Positions 5,512 through 14,373 of a stretch of 64,000 bases of DNA are shown here, piece after piece. A program made the position numbers and the translations under genes. Source of the stretch: Fervidicoccus fontis Kam940 (lineage in GTDB: Archaea > Thermoproteota > Thermoprotei_A > Sulfolobales > Fervidicoccaceae). Position 1 is the first letter of the stretch. Every line of letters begins with the position of its first letter. A model generated the notes under the pieces. The model was not told the DNA's origin, searched no databases, and saw only the letters and a program-made list of their open reading frames with translations. The DNA is taken from assembly GCF_000258425.1 (NCBI RefSeq), contig NC_017461.1, positions 1,208,949 through 1,272,948 of the forward strand. The letters run 5' to 3'.

Positions 5512-8250
5512 ATGGTGCAAGTAAATCCAGAAGAGTATTTGCTTAACTTTTTTAAGGAAAACGGCTTTGTTAGAAAAAGATGCAAAAAATGTGGAGAATA
5601 TTTTTGGACTCTTAACACCGAATTCGATACATGCCAGGACGCACCATGTGTAGAATATTTTTTTGATAGTATCCCAGTTAAAAGACCATTAAGCGTTAGA
5701 GAGGCCAGACAAACATTCTTGACTTTCTTTGAAAAAAGAGGGCACAAAATTTTAGATCCTAGACCTGTGGTCGCTAGATGGAGAGAAGATCTCTACCTCA
5801 CAATTGCAAGCATTGTCCTTTTTCAACCACATGTAACAAGCGGTCTAGTGCCACCTCCAGCGAATCCATTAGTTGTAAGTCAGCCGTGTATTAGGCTAGA
5901 AGATATAGATAACGTCGGACTCACTATGGGAAGGCACTTGACTTTATTTGAAATGGGAGGGCACCACGCGTTTAATGAAAGGAATGGCAAATTTATTTAC
6001 TGGAAAGATGAAACGGTCAGATATTCATTTGAATTCTTCACTAAAGAAATAGGAATACCTCCTGAACTTTTAGTATTTAAAGAGTCCTGGTGGGAAGGAG
6101 GAGGGAATGCGGGGCCGAGCTTCGAAGTTACAGTAGGTGGATTAGAGCCTGCTACTTTGGTGTTTATGCAGTATAAGAAGAACGGCAACAACCTTGAACC
6201 GATCCCTCTTCAGATAGTTGATACAGGATATGGAATTGAAAGGATTGCTTGGTTTACCCAGAAAACGCCAACCGCGTTTCATGCAATATACGGAGACCTT
6301 GTTAACGAATTTAGGAAAAAATTAGGCTTAGAGGAACCACCGAAAGAATATTATAAGGCTGCTTTTAGATATGTTGGGCTACTCGATCCTTCTTCTGAAC
6401 AAAGTGTCTCCATGTTTATAAAGAACATATCAAAACATAGCGGTTTTGATGAGGAAAGTGTTAAGGCCTTCTTGCAAAACGACATGAAGCTTTTCACGAT
6501 ATTAGACCACAGCAAAACATTAGCTTATATGTTAGGCGATGGGATCGTTCCAAGCAATCAAGGAGAAGGGTATCTGGCAAGATTAGTTTTGAGGAGAGCT
6601 CTTAGAACTCTTTATTTGATAAATCCTGAAATTGACTTTACAGATTTTATTGAAAAACAAATCGAATATTGGAAGCAAGACAACTACAAACTTAAAGAAT
6701 TCCACAATTATATAATAAACGTAGTTCAATATGAGCAGAAAAAATTCTATGAACTTGTAAAGGAAAAAATTCCAAAATTATTGCAAACGGTCGTTTCTAA
6801 TCCAAACTTTGAGACATTTGAGAAAATCTATAAAGAGCAGGGGATACCTCCTGAACTAATAGTTAATGAGGCAAAAAAGAAGAACATAAGCATAGAGGTT
6901 CCTTTTGACTTTTATTCAAAGATTGCCAGAGAAAGCTCTAGACCCAAATTAGGAAAAAAACAAGAAGTCACAACTAGGTTAGAATGGCTAAATAACATAC
7001 CTCCGACGGAGCTTTTATTTCACGTAGATCCATATTTAAGAGAAAGCGATGCAAAGATTTTGGCAGCGAAAGAAAACATGCTTGTGCTCGATAAAACAAT
7101 TTTCTATCCATTAGGGGGTGGACAGTCTAGCGATAAGGGAAGCATAGAAGTAGATGGAAAAATCTATAATGTAGTAAACGTGGAAAAGTACGATGAGCAT
7201 GTCATTCATTATCTTGATAAAAACATTGAAAAAGACGCCGAAAAGCTGATTGGATCGAGTTGTAAGCTAAAAATAGACTGGAGTGTAAGATACCTAAACA
7301 TGAGACATCATACGAGTACTCATATATTGCTTGGAGTATTAAGAAAAGTGCTGGGTCAACATGTATGGCAGGCTGGCGCAGAAAAGACACCAGAAAAGGC
7401 TAGACTTGATGTCACTCACTATGAAGTGCCGGATCCGGCTACAATAAGAAGGATCGAGGACGAAGCAAATAAGGTAGTATTAGAGAGGTTGCCTGTTATC
7501 ACTAAGTTCATGGATAAAAACGAAGCCGAAGAGAGATACGGCTTTGTCTTATATCAAGGCGGCGTTCCAATGTCTAAGAGGATAAGAATAGTAGAAATAC
7601 CTGGGCATGATGTTGAAGCGTGCTTTGGAACACATGTTTCAAATACTGGTGAGGTTGGAGGGATAAAGATTATAAATGTTGCGAAGCTTCAAGACGGAAT
7701 TATAAGGTTTGAGTTTGTAAGCGGTACCCAAGTAACTAACTATGCTAGCAAGCTTGAATCAATACTCAATGAAGTCTCAAAGGAAGTAGAAACAGAATCG
7801 CCATTATTGTTAAACAGGGTGAAGAAATTAAACCAGGAATTTGAGCAAATGAAGAACAGACTTAACTTATACAGGGACATATATTCTGAAGTGTTTAGAG
7901 AAAACTTAAAGAGTAAAGCAGAAGTAATAAATGGCATAAGATTATTCGTTTACAAAGATGAAATAGACGATGAAGAGTTTACTACTGAGCTACTTAAAGA
8001 GATAACTCGAGAAATGCGAGAAATCATAGTTATAAGGATATTCAAAAATGCAAAGGGAACAAGTATAGAGGTAAGCGAAGGAAGAGAATCTTCTGAAAAA
8101 TTAAATGCAACTGAAATAATTAAAGCTCTGTCATCCTATGGATGCAAGGGTGGCGGCAAAAAAGATCATGCCCAGTGTACAAGTGAGCAAGAAATAAATG
8201 TTGATGATGTATGGAAGATGGTGAAAGAGCTCCTGGAGAAAAAAGGCTAA
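5512..8250 (+). CDS. alaS: Alanyl-tRNA synthetase
   Basis: An archaeal-type AlaRS of 912 residues that charges tRNA-Ala. The N-terminal catalytic domain has a zinc-binding start (RCKKCGEYFW) and the motif RHLTLFEMGGHHAF. The editing domain keeps metal ligands HHTSTH (near 7306) and CFGTH (7621-7635). The C-terminal domain has the glycine-rich GCKGGGKKDHAQ. I choose ATG 5512, which follows GGTG (5499-5502), over the in-frame GTG at 5500. Length is normal. It lies after the ribosomal stalk genes as in other crenarchaea, and its 3' end overlaps the next gene by 40 bp. Confidence 0.97.
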   Translation: MVQVNPEEYLLNFFKENGFVRKRCKKCGEYFWTLNTEFDTCQDAPCVEYFFDSIPVKRPLSVREARQTFLTFFEKRGHKILDPRPVVARWREDLYLTIASIVLFQPHVTSGLVPPPANPLVVSQPCIRLEDIDNVGLTMGRHLTLFEMGGHHAFNERNGKFIYWKDETVRYSFEFFTKEIGIPPELLVFKESWWEGGGNAGPSFEVTVGGLEPATLVFMQYKKNGNNLEPIPLQIVDTGYGIERIAWFTQKTPTAFHAIYGDLVNEFRKKLGLEEPPKEYYKAAFRYVGLLDPSSEQSVSMFIKNISKHSGFDEESVKAFLQNDMKLFTILDHSKTLAYMLGDGIVPSNQGEGYLARLVLRRALRTLYLINPEIDFTDFIEKQIEYWKQDNYKLKEFHNYIINVVQYEQKKFYELVKEKIPKLLQTVVSNPNFETFEKIYKEQGIPPELIVNEAKKKNISIEVPFDFYSKIARESSRPKLGKKQEVTTRLEWLNNIPPTELLFHVDPYLRESDAKILAAKENMLVLDKTIFYPLGGGQSSDKGSIEVDGKIYNVVNVEKYDEHVIHYLDKNIEKDAEKLIGSSCKLKIDWSVRYLNMRHHTSTHILLGVLRKVLGQHVWQAGAEKTPEKARLDVTHYEVPDPATIRRIEDEANKVVLERLPVITKFMDKNEAEERYGFVLYQGGVPMSKRIRIVEIPGHDVEACFGTHVSNTGEVGGIKIINVAKLQDGIIRFEFVSGTQVTNYASKLESILNEVSKEVETESPLLLNRVKKLNQEFEQMKNRLNLYRDIYSEVFRENLKSKAEVINGIRLFVYKDEIDDEEFTTELLKEITREMREIIVIRIFKNAKGTSIEVSEGRESSEKLNATEIIKALSSYGCKGGGKKDHAQCTSEQEINVDDVWKMVKELLEKKG

Positions 8251-8927
8251 AAGAAGCAATAAAAACTTATCTTTTTCTTTTGAATAATAATTTTAAATCA
8301 GAGACTGCTATAAACATAGCATCTTCAAAATACTTCTTAAGCATTAAAGAGAGAGAACTCCTTAAGAGGTGCTTTCATTCTTTTGAATTCAATAAAATGG
8401 TTAAACAAAAGACCTTCAATGAATCACAAGTTGAGGGTAAAAAAATTGCAATAGATTACTATAATGTTGTCACGACAATTTCCGAAGCTATTGAAGGATA
8501 TTTTGTGTTTAGATGCACAGACGGAATAATTAGGGATCTCGCAAAAACAGAAGGAAGATCAAAAAGAGAATGGCAAATTCATGAAACAGTAATGGAATAT
8601 GTCAAAGAATCGTTATATGAGATTTCTCCCGAAGAGGTTGTGTTGGTGGCGGACAAACAAGTTCCATTTAGTGGAGAGTATTTGAGCAAGGCTTCTTCCC
8701 TATTTTCTGAAAGATTGAAAAACACTAAATTTTATCTCGATAACATGGCTGATTCGCTTTTAATAAAACTATCTTTAGAAGGCAAATATATCATTGCATC
8801 GAGCGATTCTCTGATAGCTGAAAAAGCATTGAACATCTTTGATCTTTCTTCATTTGTTTTAAAGAAATTAAAAATATTGGATAAAAGAGTTATAGAAGCC
8901 ATTCAATTTATAAGCGATGAAATTTGA
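8211..8927 (+). CDS. DUF434-like conserved archaeal protein
   Basis: A 238-residue soluble protein resembling the DUF434/DUF5616 families. It has an N-terminal helical RLKEAIKTYLFLLNN segment and a central IDYYNVVTTI ... RDLAKTEGRSKR block. In homologues this block reads like a nuclease or PIN-type core with conserved acidic residues; here D84, D104 and later ADK and SSDS acidic patches are seen. Function is unknown. It overlaps alaS by 40 bp, implying cotranscription. ATG 8211 is the only good start upstream of the conserved helix. The assignment to DUF434 is from motif memory, not a search. Confidence 0.75.
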   Translation: MEDGERAPGEKRLKEAIKTYLFLLNNNFKSETAINIASSKYFLSIKERELLKRCFHSFEFNKMVKQKTFNESQVEGKKIAIDYYNVVTTISEAIEGYFVFRCTDGIIRDLAKTEGRSKREWQIHETVMEYVKESLYEISPEEVVLVADKQVPFSGEYLSKASSLFSERLKNTKFYLDNMADSLLIKLSLEGKYIIASSDSLIAEKALNIFDLSSFVLKKLKILDKRVIEAIQFISDEI

Positions 8928-9051
8928 AAACTCTTCAAGCAAGCCTTCAGTTGTAAAAATCTTATCTTTAGCTGTTTTTACTAGCACGTAATGCAAGAAA
9001 ATTTTAAAAAGGGAATACTTTTAATATTTAGTAGTGATATTAGAATAATAA

Positions 9052-9159
9052 GGGCCCGTAGCCTAGCCAGGATAGGGCGCCGGCCTTCTAAGCGCTATCG
9101 TTTCGCCTGTGCGGGGCGAAGTAAGCCGGTGGTCCGGGGTTCAAATCCCCGCGGGCCCG
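9052..9159 (+). tRNA. tRNA-Arg(TCT) with 33-nt intron
   Basis: Acceptor GGGCCCG pairs with CGGGCCC, discriminator G9159. The anticodon stem is CCGGC/GCCGG; after splicing the loop reads CTTCTAA (anticodon TCT). An intron at 9091-9123 interrupts the canonical position 37/38 and can fold into the bulge-helix-bulge recognised by archaeal splicing endonuclease. T arm CGGGG-TTCAAAT-CCCCG. CCA is not encoded. A TATA-like TTTAATATTT lies about 25 bp upstream. A fragment of the dispersed repeat (minus strand, about 8945-8955) precedes it. Confidence 0.95.
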
Positions 9160-9188
9160 TTTTTTAATTTTTAATTTTTTGTATATTT

Positions 9189-9229
9189 TACAACTGAAAC
9201 CCTCGCCCTTTAGGGCGGGGGGAGGTCAG
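9189..9229 (+). repeat. Orphan palindromic end, IS200/IS605 right-end-like
   Basis: TACAACTGAAAC leads into a strong hairpin (CTCGCCC, loop TTTA, GGGCGGGG) and ends GGAGGTCAG. Near-identical units occur at 36073, 46699 and 58930, with a fragment at 38772. It lies just 3' of tRNA-Arg, outside any gene. The rest of the 9160-9368 gap is AT-rich without a visible gene. Confidence 0.75.
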
Positions 9230-9368
9230 AAAAATAATCATATATCGGAGTTTTTCTATTTGAAATAAAAAAAAGCTTTAGTTTTCAGATTAAATTTTTA
9301 TTTGAATTTTGCTAGAATGAAAAATCTTTTGATTTTTTAGAAGTACAAATTAAATATATCAAATAAAA

Positions 9369-10196
9369 TTAAGGTTTACATCCTTCATCGCATATATGTA
9401 AGTGTTTATCACCGACTTCAATTGCTGTGCCTCCATATATATTTCTCAAAACATCTATTTTATAGACATTTTCAGGCTTTCCAAAAGTATAATAATTCCT
9501 ACTAAGTAGTAACATGTAGTTGGTGTTTTTCATTAACAAATTAGGATCGTGGCTCGTTATAATGACAAGTTTCTCTCTGGACAGCTTGACTATTATTTCA
9601 GCGAGATCTATTCTTGTTGCTGGGTCTATAGAAGAGAAAGGCTCATCGAGGAGCATTACGGGTTTATCTTTTAATAATGCTTTAGCAATAAAGACTTTTT
9701 GTTTCTGACCACCACTGAGCTCTCTCATATCTTTTTCAAAAGCGGTCTCTTCCAGTCTAACGAACTTTAGTGTGTTTTTGATTCTGTTTGTAATGTTATT
9801 GTTAATTTTAAATCTAGGCCATCTCTCTTCAAATGCGAGTTCCCACTCTAAAAACTCCCTTGCACTTATTGGAAAGTTCAAAGACTTAGAAGAAATTATG
9901 AGTTGTGGAACATAACTAAAGTACTTAGATGCGAGTCTAGGGTTACCAGTAATATCTTCGCCATTAACAATGATCTTTCCCTCTTTAGGATTATATAGAC
10001 CGAGTAGCAATTTAAATAGTGTAGTTTTTCCAGCTCCATTAGGACCTACGACTTGCATTAGTCCTTTTTTTGGCAAACTGAAAGATAAGTTTTCAAAAAT
10101 ATTTTCGCTGTTGTATGAAAACCTAATTTTCTCTACTAGCAAATATTTTTCAAATGTTTGTTCTTTCTTCAAAATAATGTTTTCAGCTTTTTCCAA
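9369..10196 (-). CDS. Metal ABC transporter ATP-binding protein (ZnuC/MntB type)
   Basis: An ABC ATPase of about 275 residues: Walker A GPNGAGKTT, Q-loop YVPQ, signature LSGGQKQK, Walker B VMLLDEPFSSID and switch His in TSHD. It belongs to the zinc/manganese uptake branch by length and by its divergent partners at 10266 and 11334. The C terminus (GDKHLHICDEGCKP) is rich in His and Cys and may bind metal. Start: AGGGTG (10204-10209) is well placed for TTG 10196; an upstream GTG at 10235 would put the start inside the operator region. It faces the binding-protein gene across a short shared promoter with two GTGCAC palindromes. Confidence 0.88.
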   Translation of the reverse strand: MEKAENIILKKEQTFEKYLLVEKIRFSYNSENIFENLSFSLPKKGLMQVVGPNGAGKTTLFKLLLGLYNPKEGKIIVNGEDITGNPRLASKYFSYVPQLIISSKSLNFPISAREFLEWELAFEERWPRFKINNNITNRIKNTLKFVRLEETAFEKDMRELSGGQKQKVFIAKALLKDKPVMLLDEPFSSIDPATRIDLAEIIVKLSREKLVIITSHDPNLLMKNTNYMLLLSRNYYTFGKPENVYKIDVLRNIYGGTAIEVGDKHLHICDEGCKP

Positions 10197-10236
10197 TGTG
10201 CACACCCTATGATAAAATTTATTAACTTTGTGCACG
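10197..10236. promoter_or_regulatory. Two GTGCAC palindromes in the divergent metal-transporter promoter
   Basis: TGTGCACA (10197-10204) and GTGCAC (10230-10235) lie 32 bp apart, about three helical turns, on either side of AT-rich TATA sequence (GATAAAATTTATTAA). They are well placed to be operators controlling both transporter transcripts. The likely ligand is the NikR-like protein encoded at 12223, but that is inference. Confidence 0.5.
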
Positions 10237-10265
10237 TTAAAAAATTTTTTGCTCAGGTGAGAAAA

Positions 10266-11321
10266 ATGAAGAGAATATTATTTTTCATAACTTTAGTTTT
10301 TCTGTTTGTTGGTTTTAGCCTATCGATTCCAAATACCGCTTTAGCTGAAACTCAAAACCAAACACAAGGTTTCATCGTTACTACTTTCCCTTCATTAGTT
10401 GACGACGTAAAATTGATAACAGGAAACTATTTTACCGTAGTTTCGATAGTTCCGCCTGGTGTGGATCCTCATGACTATTCGCTCACTCCGCAGGATGTAG
10501 ATATTCTGAAAAACGCAACACTTATTATCAGCACTTTGCATACACCCATGGAAGTGCAAATAGATAACTATTTCAAAAGCGGACTACTTCATTCCTATTA
10601 TATTGCTATACCTAACATCACTGGCATAGTATTTGTCGATAATCCCAACAACGGTTTGCCAGATCCTCATATGCCAATTTACGATCCTAATAATTACTTA
10701 AAGTTCCTGTACAACTTAACTCTGACGGTTTCAGAAATTGATCCTTCTCACAAACAATACTACATGCAGAATTATGAAAACATTTCCAATCAAGTTGAAA
10801 GTCTAATAGAAAAATACGAGGGAAAATATAGGGGAACAGCTGTCGCATCTACTCCTGAAGCAGTATATGCTATCAATTGGCTAGGATTTAATGTCACAAG
10901 GCTTTTGCTAACAGAAGAAGAAGCGAGTGTTTCTCCGCAGGATGTGAATACGATAACTTCAATGATAGAGAATGGAACTGCAAATGCCGTAGCTATACTT
11001 GTTTCATTTCCACCACAAAATGGAAGCGTTTCACCTTATTCACAATACGACTCATCATTATACAACATATATACTACATATAAAAAAGGATTTCTACTGG
11101 AAGTGCCATCTCCTGTTACAGGTGGAAGTATATTAAGTAAGCTTCAATTTATAGTAGCTCAATTAAGTAGCTATAACAATACCTCAAATTATACGAGTAA
11201 TTCAAGTATAAGCGAGTCTACCGCTAGTTCATATGTATATATAGTAATAGCAATAATTTTGATAGTTTTAATTACTGTCTTGCTTTATTACTGGAGAAGC
11301 AGAAGGCAAAACAAAAAATAA
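10266..11321 (+). CDS. Metal ABC transporter substrate-binding protein (ZnuA/TroA type)
   Basis: A 351-residue exported binding protein. A signal peptide (residues 1-24, MKRILFFITLVFLFVGFSL) is followed by a TroA fold starting IVTTFPSLVDDVKLITG, with GVDPHDYSLTPQD supplying the first metal-ligand His and DPHMPIYDPNNY a second. A Ser/Thr/Asn-rich stretch and a C-terminal membrane anchor (about 320-342) hold it to the cell surface, common in archaea. Translation begins at ATG 10266 after GGTGA; the open frame extends upstream to 10158 but that part lies in the promoter. The metal (Zn, Mn or Ni) cannot be told from sequence alone. Confidence 0.88.
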   Translation: MKRILFFITLVFLFVGFSLSIPNTALAETQNQTQGFIVTTFPSLVDDVKLITGNYFTVVSIVPPGVDPHDYSLTPQDVDILKNATLIISTLHTPMEVQIDNYFKSGLLHSYYIAIPNITGIVFVDNPNNGLPDPHMPIYDPNNYLKFLYNLTLTVSEIDPSHKQYYMQNYENISNQVESLIEKYEGKYRGTAVASTPEAVYAINWLGFNVTRLLLTEEEASVSPQDVNTITSMIENGTANAVAILVSFPPQNGSVSPYSQYDSSLYNIYTTYKKGFLLEVPSPVTGGSILSKLQFIVAQLSSYNNTSNYTSNSSISESTASSYVYIVIAIILIVLITVLLYYWRSRRQNKK

Positions 11322-11333
11322 GGATGAATTAAA

Positions 11334-12218
11334 ATGAAGATAGAAGACATTTATTTGTCTATGCTAGGATTATCGATACCATTAGCGATAATATTATCAA
11401 TTTCTTATCCGAGCTATTTTAATCCTATTTGGATGACAGTACTTCTTGGCTCTGCTCTGATATATGGAATAATAGGCCCAATCCTTTCAGCTAAAAATCT
11501 GCTCTTTTTAGCAGGTTCTATACCTCATTCAGCACTTCTCTCGGCAAGTATGGGAATTTTGCTGAGCATGATGATTAGCGGAAGCAACCTCGTTTGGTCT
11601 ATAATTTTCAATGTTATTTTAATTTTTACGATAGGTTTGGTGATACATAGAGGCGGTGATCCTAACAAATACACATCAATCTTTATCGGAACTACTGCTT
11701 CATTAACCGTGATCGTCCTTTATTATATAACGAATCACTTCTATTTATTGACAAGCGTAGAATCAATACTTTTAGGCGATCCTCTTCTCAGCACAAGAAG
11801 CGATGCTATCTTGATTTTTGTATTGACAGCGATAACTCTTCTCTTTTTCGGATTAACCTATAAGGAGCACATTTATATAGGAATAACTGGTGAGGAAGCA
11901 AAGCTTGCAGGACTAAGAACAGAAATCTACGAGTTCTTTTTTTATCTGTTTTTAGGCATTACAAGCGCTACACTAATGAAAATAGTTGGTTTCATCCTCA
12001 CACATGTATTTATATTGATACCAGGGGCCGCGGGGAGCTTAGTTGCCAGGAAAAGCAAGGAGGCTATTGCTCTGAGTATGAATATAGCAGCATACTCAGC
12101 GATCATAGGGCTGTTTTTAGGTGTGTTTTTCAATCTTTCACCATCAGGAACGACGGGGATATGCATGATAGCTATATATATAGTCATAAATGTTGCAAAA
12201 AAAGTGTATGGAAGGTGA
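11334..12218 (+). CDS. Metal ABC transporter permease (ZnuB type)
   Basis: A 294-residue polytopic protein of the ABC-3 family with about eight or nine hydrophobic spans. The family region LAGSIPHSALLSASMGILL and the later GEEAKLAGLRTEIYEFFFY with LTHVFILIPGAAG are recognisable. It starts 12 bp after the binding-protein gene and its TGA is followed 4 bp later by the NikR-like gene, so the three form one operon. The partner ATPase is the divergent 9369 gene. Confidence 0.9.
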   Translation: MKIEDIYLSMLGLSIPLAIILSISYPSYFNPIWMTVLLGSALIYGIIGPILSAKNLLFLAGSIPHSALLSASMGILLSMMISGSNLVWSIIFNVILIFTIGLVIHRGGDPNKYTSIFIGTTASLTVIVLYYITNHFYLLTSVESILLGDPLLSTRSDAILIFVLTAITLLFFGLTYKEHIYIGITGEEAKLAGLRTEIYEFFFYLFLGITSATLMKIVGFILTHVFILIPGAAGSLVARKSKEAIALSMNIAAYSAIIGLFLGVFFNLSPSGTTGICMIAIYIVINVAKKVYGR

Positions 12219-12222
12219 AATT

Positions 12223-12618
12223 ATGGGGAAGAAAAGGTTTGGGATTAGCATAGACGAAGGTCTCGCAGATAAGCTGGACAAGCTCAGCAAAGCGCTTTCT
12301 ACCGATAGGTCTGCAATTGTCGAAGATGCAATTAGAGGAGTAATCGCTGAACATTCTCATTACTTATATGAACATGAGTGCAAAGGAATAATGATTTTGG
12401 TTTATAGCGAAGGAAAGGGATGTAGCGTTTTTGTTAGGCAGCTTATTGAAGACTTTAAGGATATTATTCAATTCTCTTCACATTATCATACAGGTAACAA
12501 CTGTACAGAGGTTTTTTTCATTGCGGGCAACTCTCTTCGAATTAGAGACCTCCATTCGGAGGCAAAGAAAAGGAAGGATATTTCAGTAAGGTATCTACCT
12601 ATTTCAGAAATAAGGTAA
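12223..12618 (+). CDS. nikR: NikR-like nickel-responsive regulator
   Basis: A 131-residue protein. The N-terminal ribbon-helix-helix (KKRFGISIDEGLADKLDKL, then DRSAIVEDAIRG) is followed by a C-terminal ACT-like metal domain. The segment HYHTGNNCTEV matches the NikR nickel-site motif H-x-H-x5-C, and HSHYLYEHE is near the position of the remaining His ligand. NikR represses transport genes when nickel is replete. ATG 12223 follows GGAAGGTGAAA. Last gene of the transporter operon, hence likely autoregulated. This suggests the transporter serves nickel, which the group 4 hydrogenase next door requires. A response to another divalent ion is possible. Confidence 0.85.
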   Translation: MGKKRFGISIDEGLADKLDKLSKALSTDRSAIVEDAIRGVIAEHSHYLYEHECKGIMILVYSEGKGCSVFVRQLIEDFKDIIQFSSHYHTGNNCTEVFFIAGNSLRIRDLHSEAKKRKDISVRYLPISEIR

Positions 12619-12635
12619 TTGACTAAAAATATTTG

Positions 12636-12932
12636 TTAAAAAATTTTCAGTATTAGAAAATCACGTTTCTTCTCTTCTTTTAAGATTGAGCTAATTTTTT
12701 CAATTTTTTCTCTATCACTTATGGTGCATTCTTTCAAAAATTTTAAATTTCTTAATTCGCCCTCATTTAGTATACCTTCTAAATCTTCTATTTTTACTTT
12801 TCCTATCAGCTTTAAAATGCTGTATACCGCTTCTATGTGCATACTTCTAAGCAGGAAATCATCAACTACATCAAAAGTTTTTTTATCAATGAGAGAGCTT
12901 TTCCCCTCATATGCGTAAATTTTTACTTCCAT
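12636..12932 (-). CDS. Small unrecognised protein at the end of the hydrogenase operon
   Basis: A 98-residue charged, soluble protein starting MEVKIYAYEGKSSLIDK, with no Cys pairs, membrane spans or motif that I recognise apart from a helical centre. ATG 12932 follows the ribosome binding site GGTGA that overlaps the stop of the antiporter-like gene (12937), so it is the last cistron of the hydrogenase operon. It could be an assembly or accessory factor; no function is claimed. Confidence 0.6.
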   Translation of the reverse strand: MEVKIYAYEGKSSLIDKKTFDVVDDFLLRSMHIEAVYSILKLIGKVKIEDLEGILNEGELRNLKFLKECTISDREKIEKISSILKEEKKRDFLILKIF

Positions 12933-12936
12933 TTTT

Positions 12937-14367
12937 TCACCAGAGCAGAACTGGTAAAGCAATATATGCAGAAACTGTACTTAATGTTACAAGCAGATAT
13001 AGTGCAGTTTTTGTAGGAAGTCCTAGCGGCGATGAATTTGCAATTTTCTCCGATGGTTCTCCCCAAACGCAACTCGTAAGCCATCTCAGCATCCATATAA
13101 AGGCGACAAATGACTCTGCTATCATAATAACTGCGAGAGTATATGATAAGATGCTACCTAATTGAACTGCTGAAAGAATAAGAAGGAGCTTTCCCCAGAA
13201 GCAACCGAATGGAGGGACACCGGTTATTGTTGCAGTAGCTACTGTAAAGCCGATACCTGAAGCTTTCTGCTTTTTAATTAAACCCTTTATCTCTCTCAAA
13301 TCTCTAGTTCCTGAACTCAAAGAAATTGCTCCTGCTGTTAAAAAGAATAGCCCTTTTCCAAACCCGTGAGCGAATATGTATAGAACTGAGGCAATGATAG
13401 CAAGCTTTGAGCCCATAGCTATCAAAGATACGCCGGTGAATATGTAGGATAGTTGAGAAATAGTAGAATATGCCAGCAGTTTCTTTATATCTGTTTGAGG
13501 GAAATAAAGTGTTAGGCTATAGAGCATTGTTATTACAGCAAAAATCGCGCAGATGTATGCGACACTGTTAGGAATGCTTCCCGCCCACATCATGGTTCTT
13601 ATAGCAAGAAATGCACCTAGCTTTACTAATGCTGCTGCATGCAAATAAGCACTTACGGGAGTCGGTGCACTCATTGCCCTTGGCAGCCAAACGTGAAATG
13701 GAAACTGCGCCCCTTTTCCCCATGATGCGATTAATAAACCAATAAGTGAGATTAGCTTTAATCCGCTCGGAAGAGATGAAAGGTTTCTTAAATCCACGCT
13801 ACCCGTTTCATAATATATTATGCCTGTAGCAGCATATAAGCCGAAGGCGGCAATATGTGTGATAGTAAATGCTATTAAGCCAGCAGATTTAGCTTCTTCA
13901 GTTTCATAAAAGCTGATTAATCCCCATGAACAGAGGCTTGTGAGCTCGAAGAATATAATCATAAACGTTAAAGAAGAGGAAAAAACAAACCCTAGTGCTG
14001 AGGACATAAACAATAGCATGAGGGAATAGTATCTGTTGAATTTGCTTGTTATCGGGTGCTCTTTATTGTTCGGCGAAATATAATTCAACGATTCCATAAT
14101 ACTGCAGAAACCTACAATTGCGATCAGCATACCTACTAATGCACTTGCTGCATCCATGTACCACCCTATCTCAATAGGTCCGTAAGAATAGTAAACTTTT
14201 TCATAATCAACTTTTTGCAAAAATGTCAATGCGGCGATTAAAATGCTCAAGAGGGAAGCAATAAGCGAGGACCAAGTTGCTACTTTTTCAGGTCTTTTCG
14301 TAAAAAGGGAGAGGATAGAGCCTATTGCAGGAATCAGAACTAAAAGAGAAACCTGGATATCGATCAT
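12937..14367 (-). CDS. Antiporter-like membrane subunit of hydrogenase complex (third of three)
   Basis: A 476-residue polytopic protein of the proton-translocating NuoL/M/N and MrpD family with about 14 spans. The conserved core is WGKGAQFPFHVWLPRAM followed by PTPVSAYLHAAALVKLG, with the expected Lys and His residues. Related subunits at 17360 and 20407 give the complex three antiporter-like modules, as in Hyf-type formate hydrogenlyase (HyfB, HyfD, HyfF). It sits between the small subunit gene (14374) and a small unknown. It probably couples hydrogen evolution to ion pumping. Confidence 0.9.
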   Translation of the reverse strand: MIDIQVSLLVLIPAIGSILSLFTKRPEKVATWSSLIASLLSILIAALTFLQKVDYEKVYYSYGPIEIGWYMDAASALVGMLIAIVGFCSIMESLNYISPNNKEHPITSKFNRYYSLMLLFMSSALGFVFSSSLTFMIIFFELTSLCSWGLISFYETEEAKSAGLIAFTITHIAAFGLYAATGIIYYETGSVDLRNLSSLPSGLKLISLIGLLIASWGKGAQFPFHVWLPRAMSAPTPVSAYLHAAALVKLGAFLAIRTMMWAGSIPNSVAYICAIFAVITMLYSLTLYFPQTDIKKLLAYSTISQLSYIFTGVSLIAMGSKLAIIASVLYIFAHGFGKGLFFLTAGAISLSSGTRDLREIKGLIKKQKASGIGFTVATATITGVPPFGCFWGKLLLILSAVQLGSILSYTLAVIMIAESFVAFIWMLRWLTSCVWGEPSEKIANSSPLGLPTKTALYLLVTLSTVSAYIALPVLLW

Positions 14368-14373
14368 CTTACA

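Noticed and set aside
9189-9229. Palindromic GC-rich hairpins as plain transcription terminators
   Set aside because: They share a conserved non-paired flank (ACAACTGAAA and AGGAGGTCAG), lack a T tract directly after the stem and occur in both orientations relative to genes.
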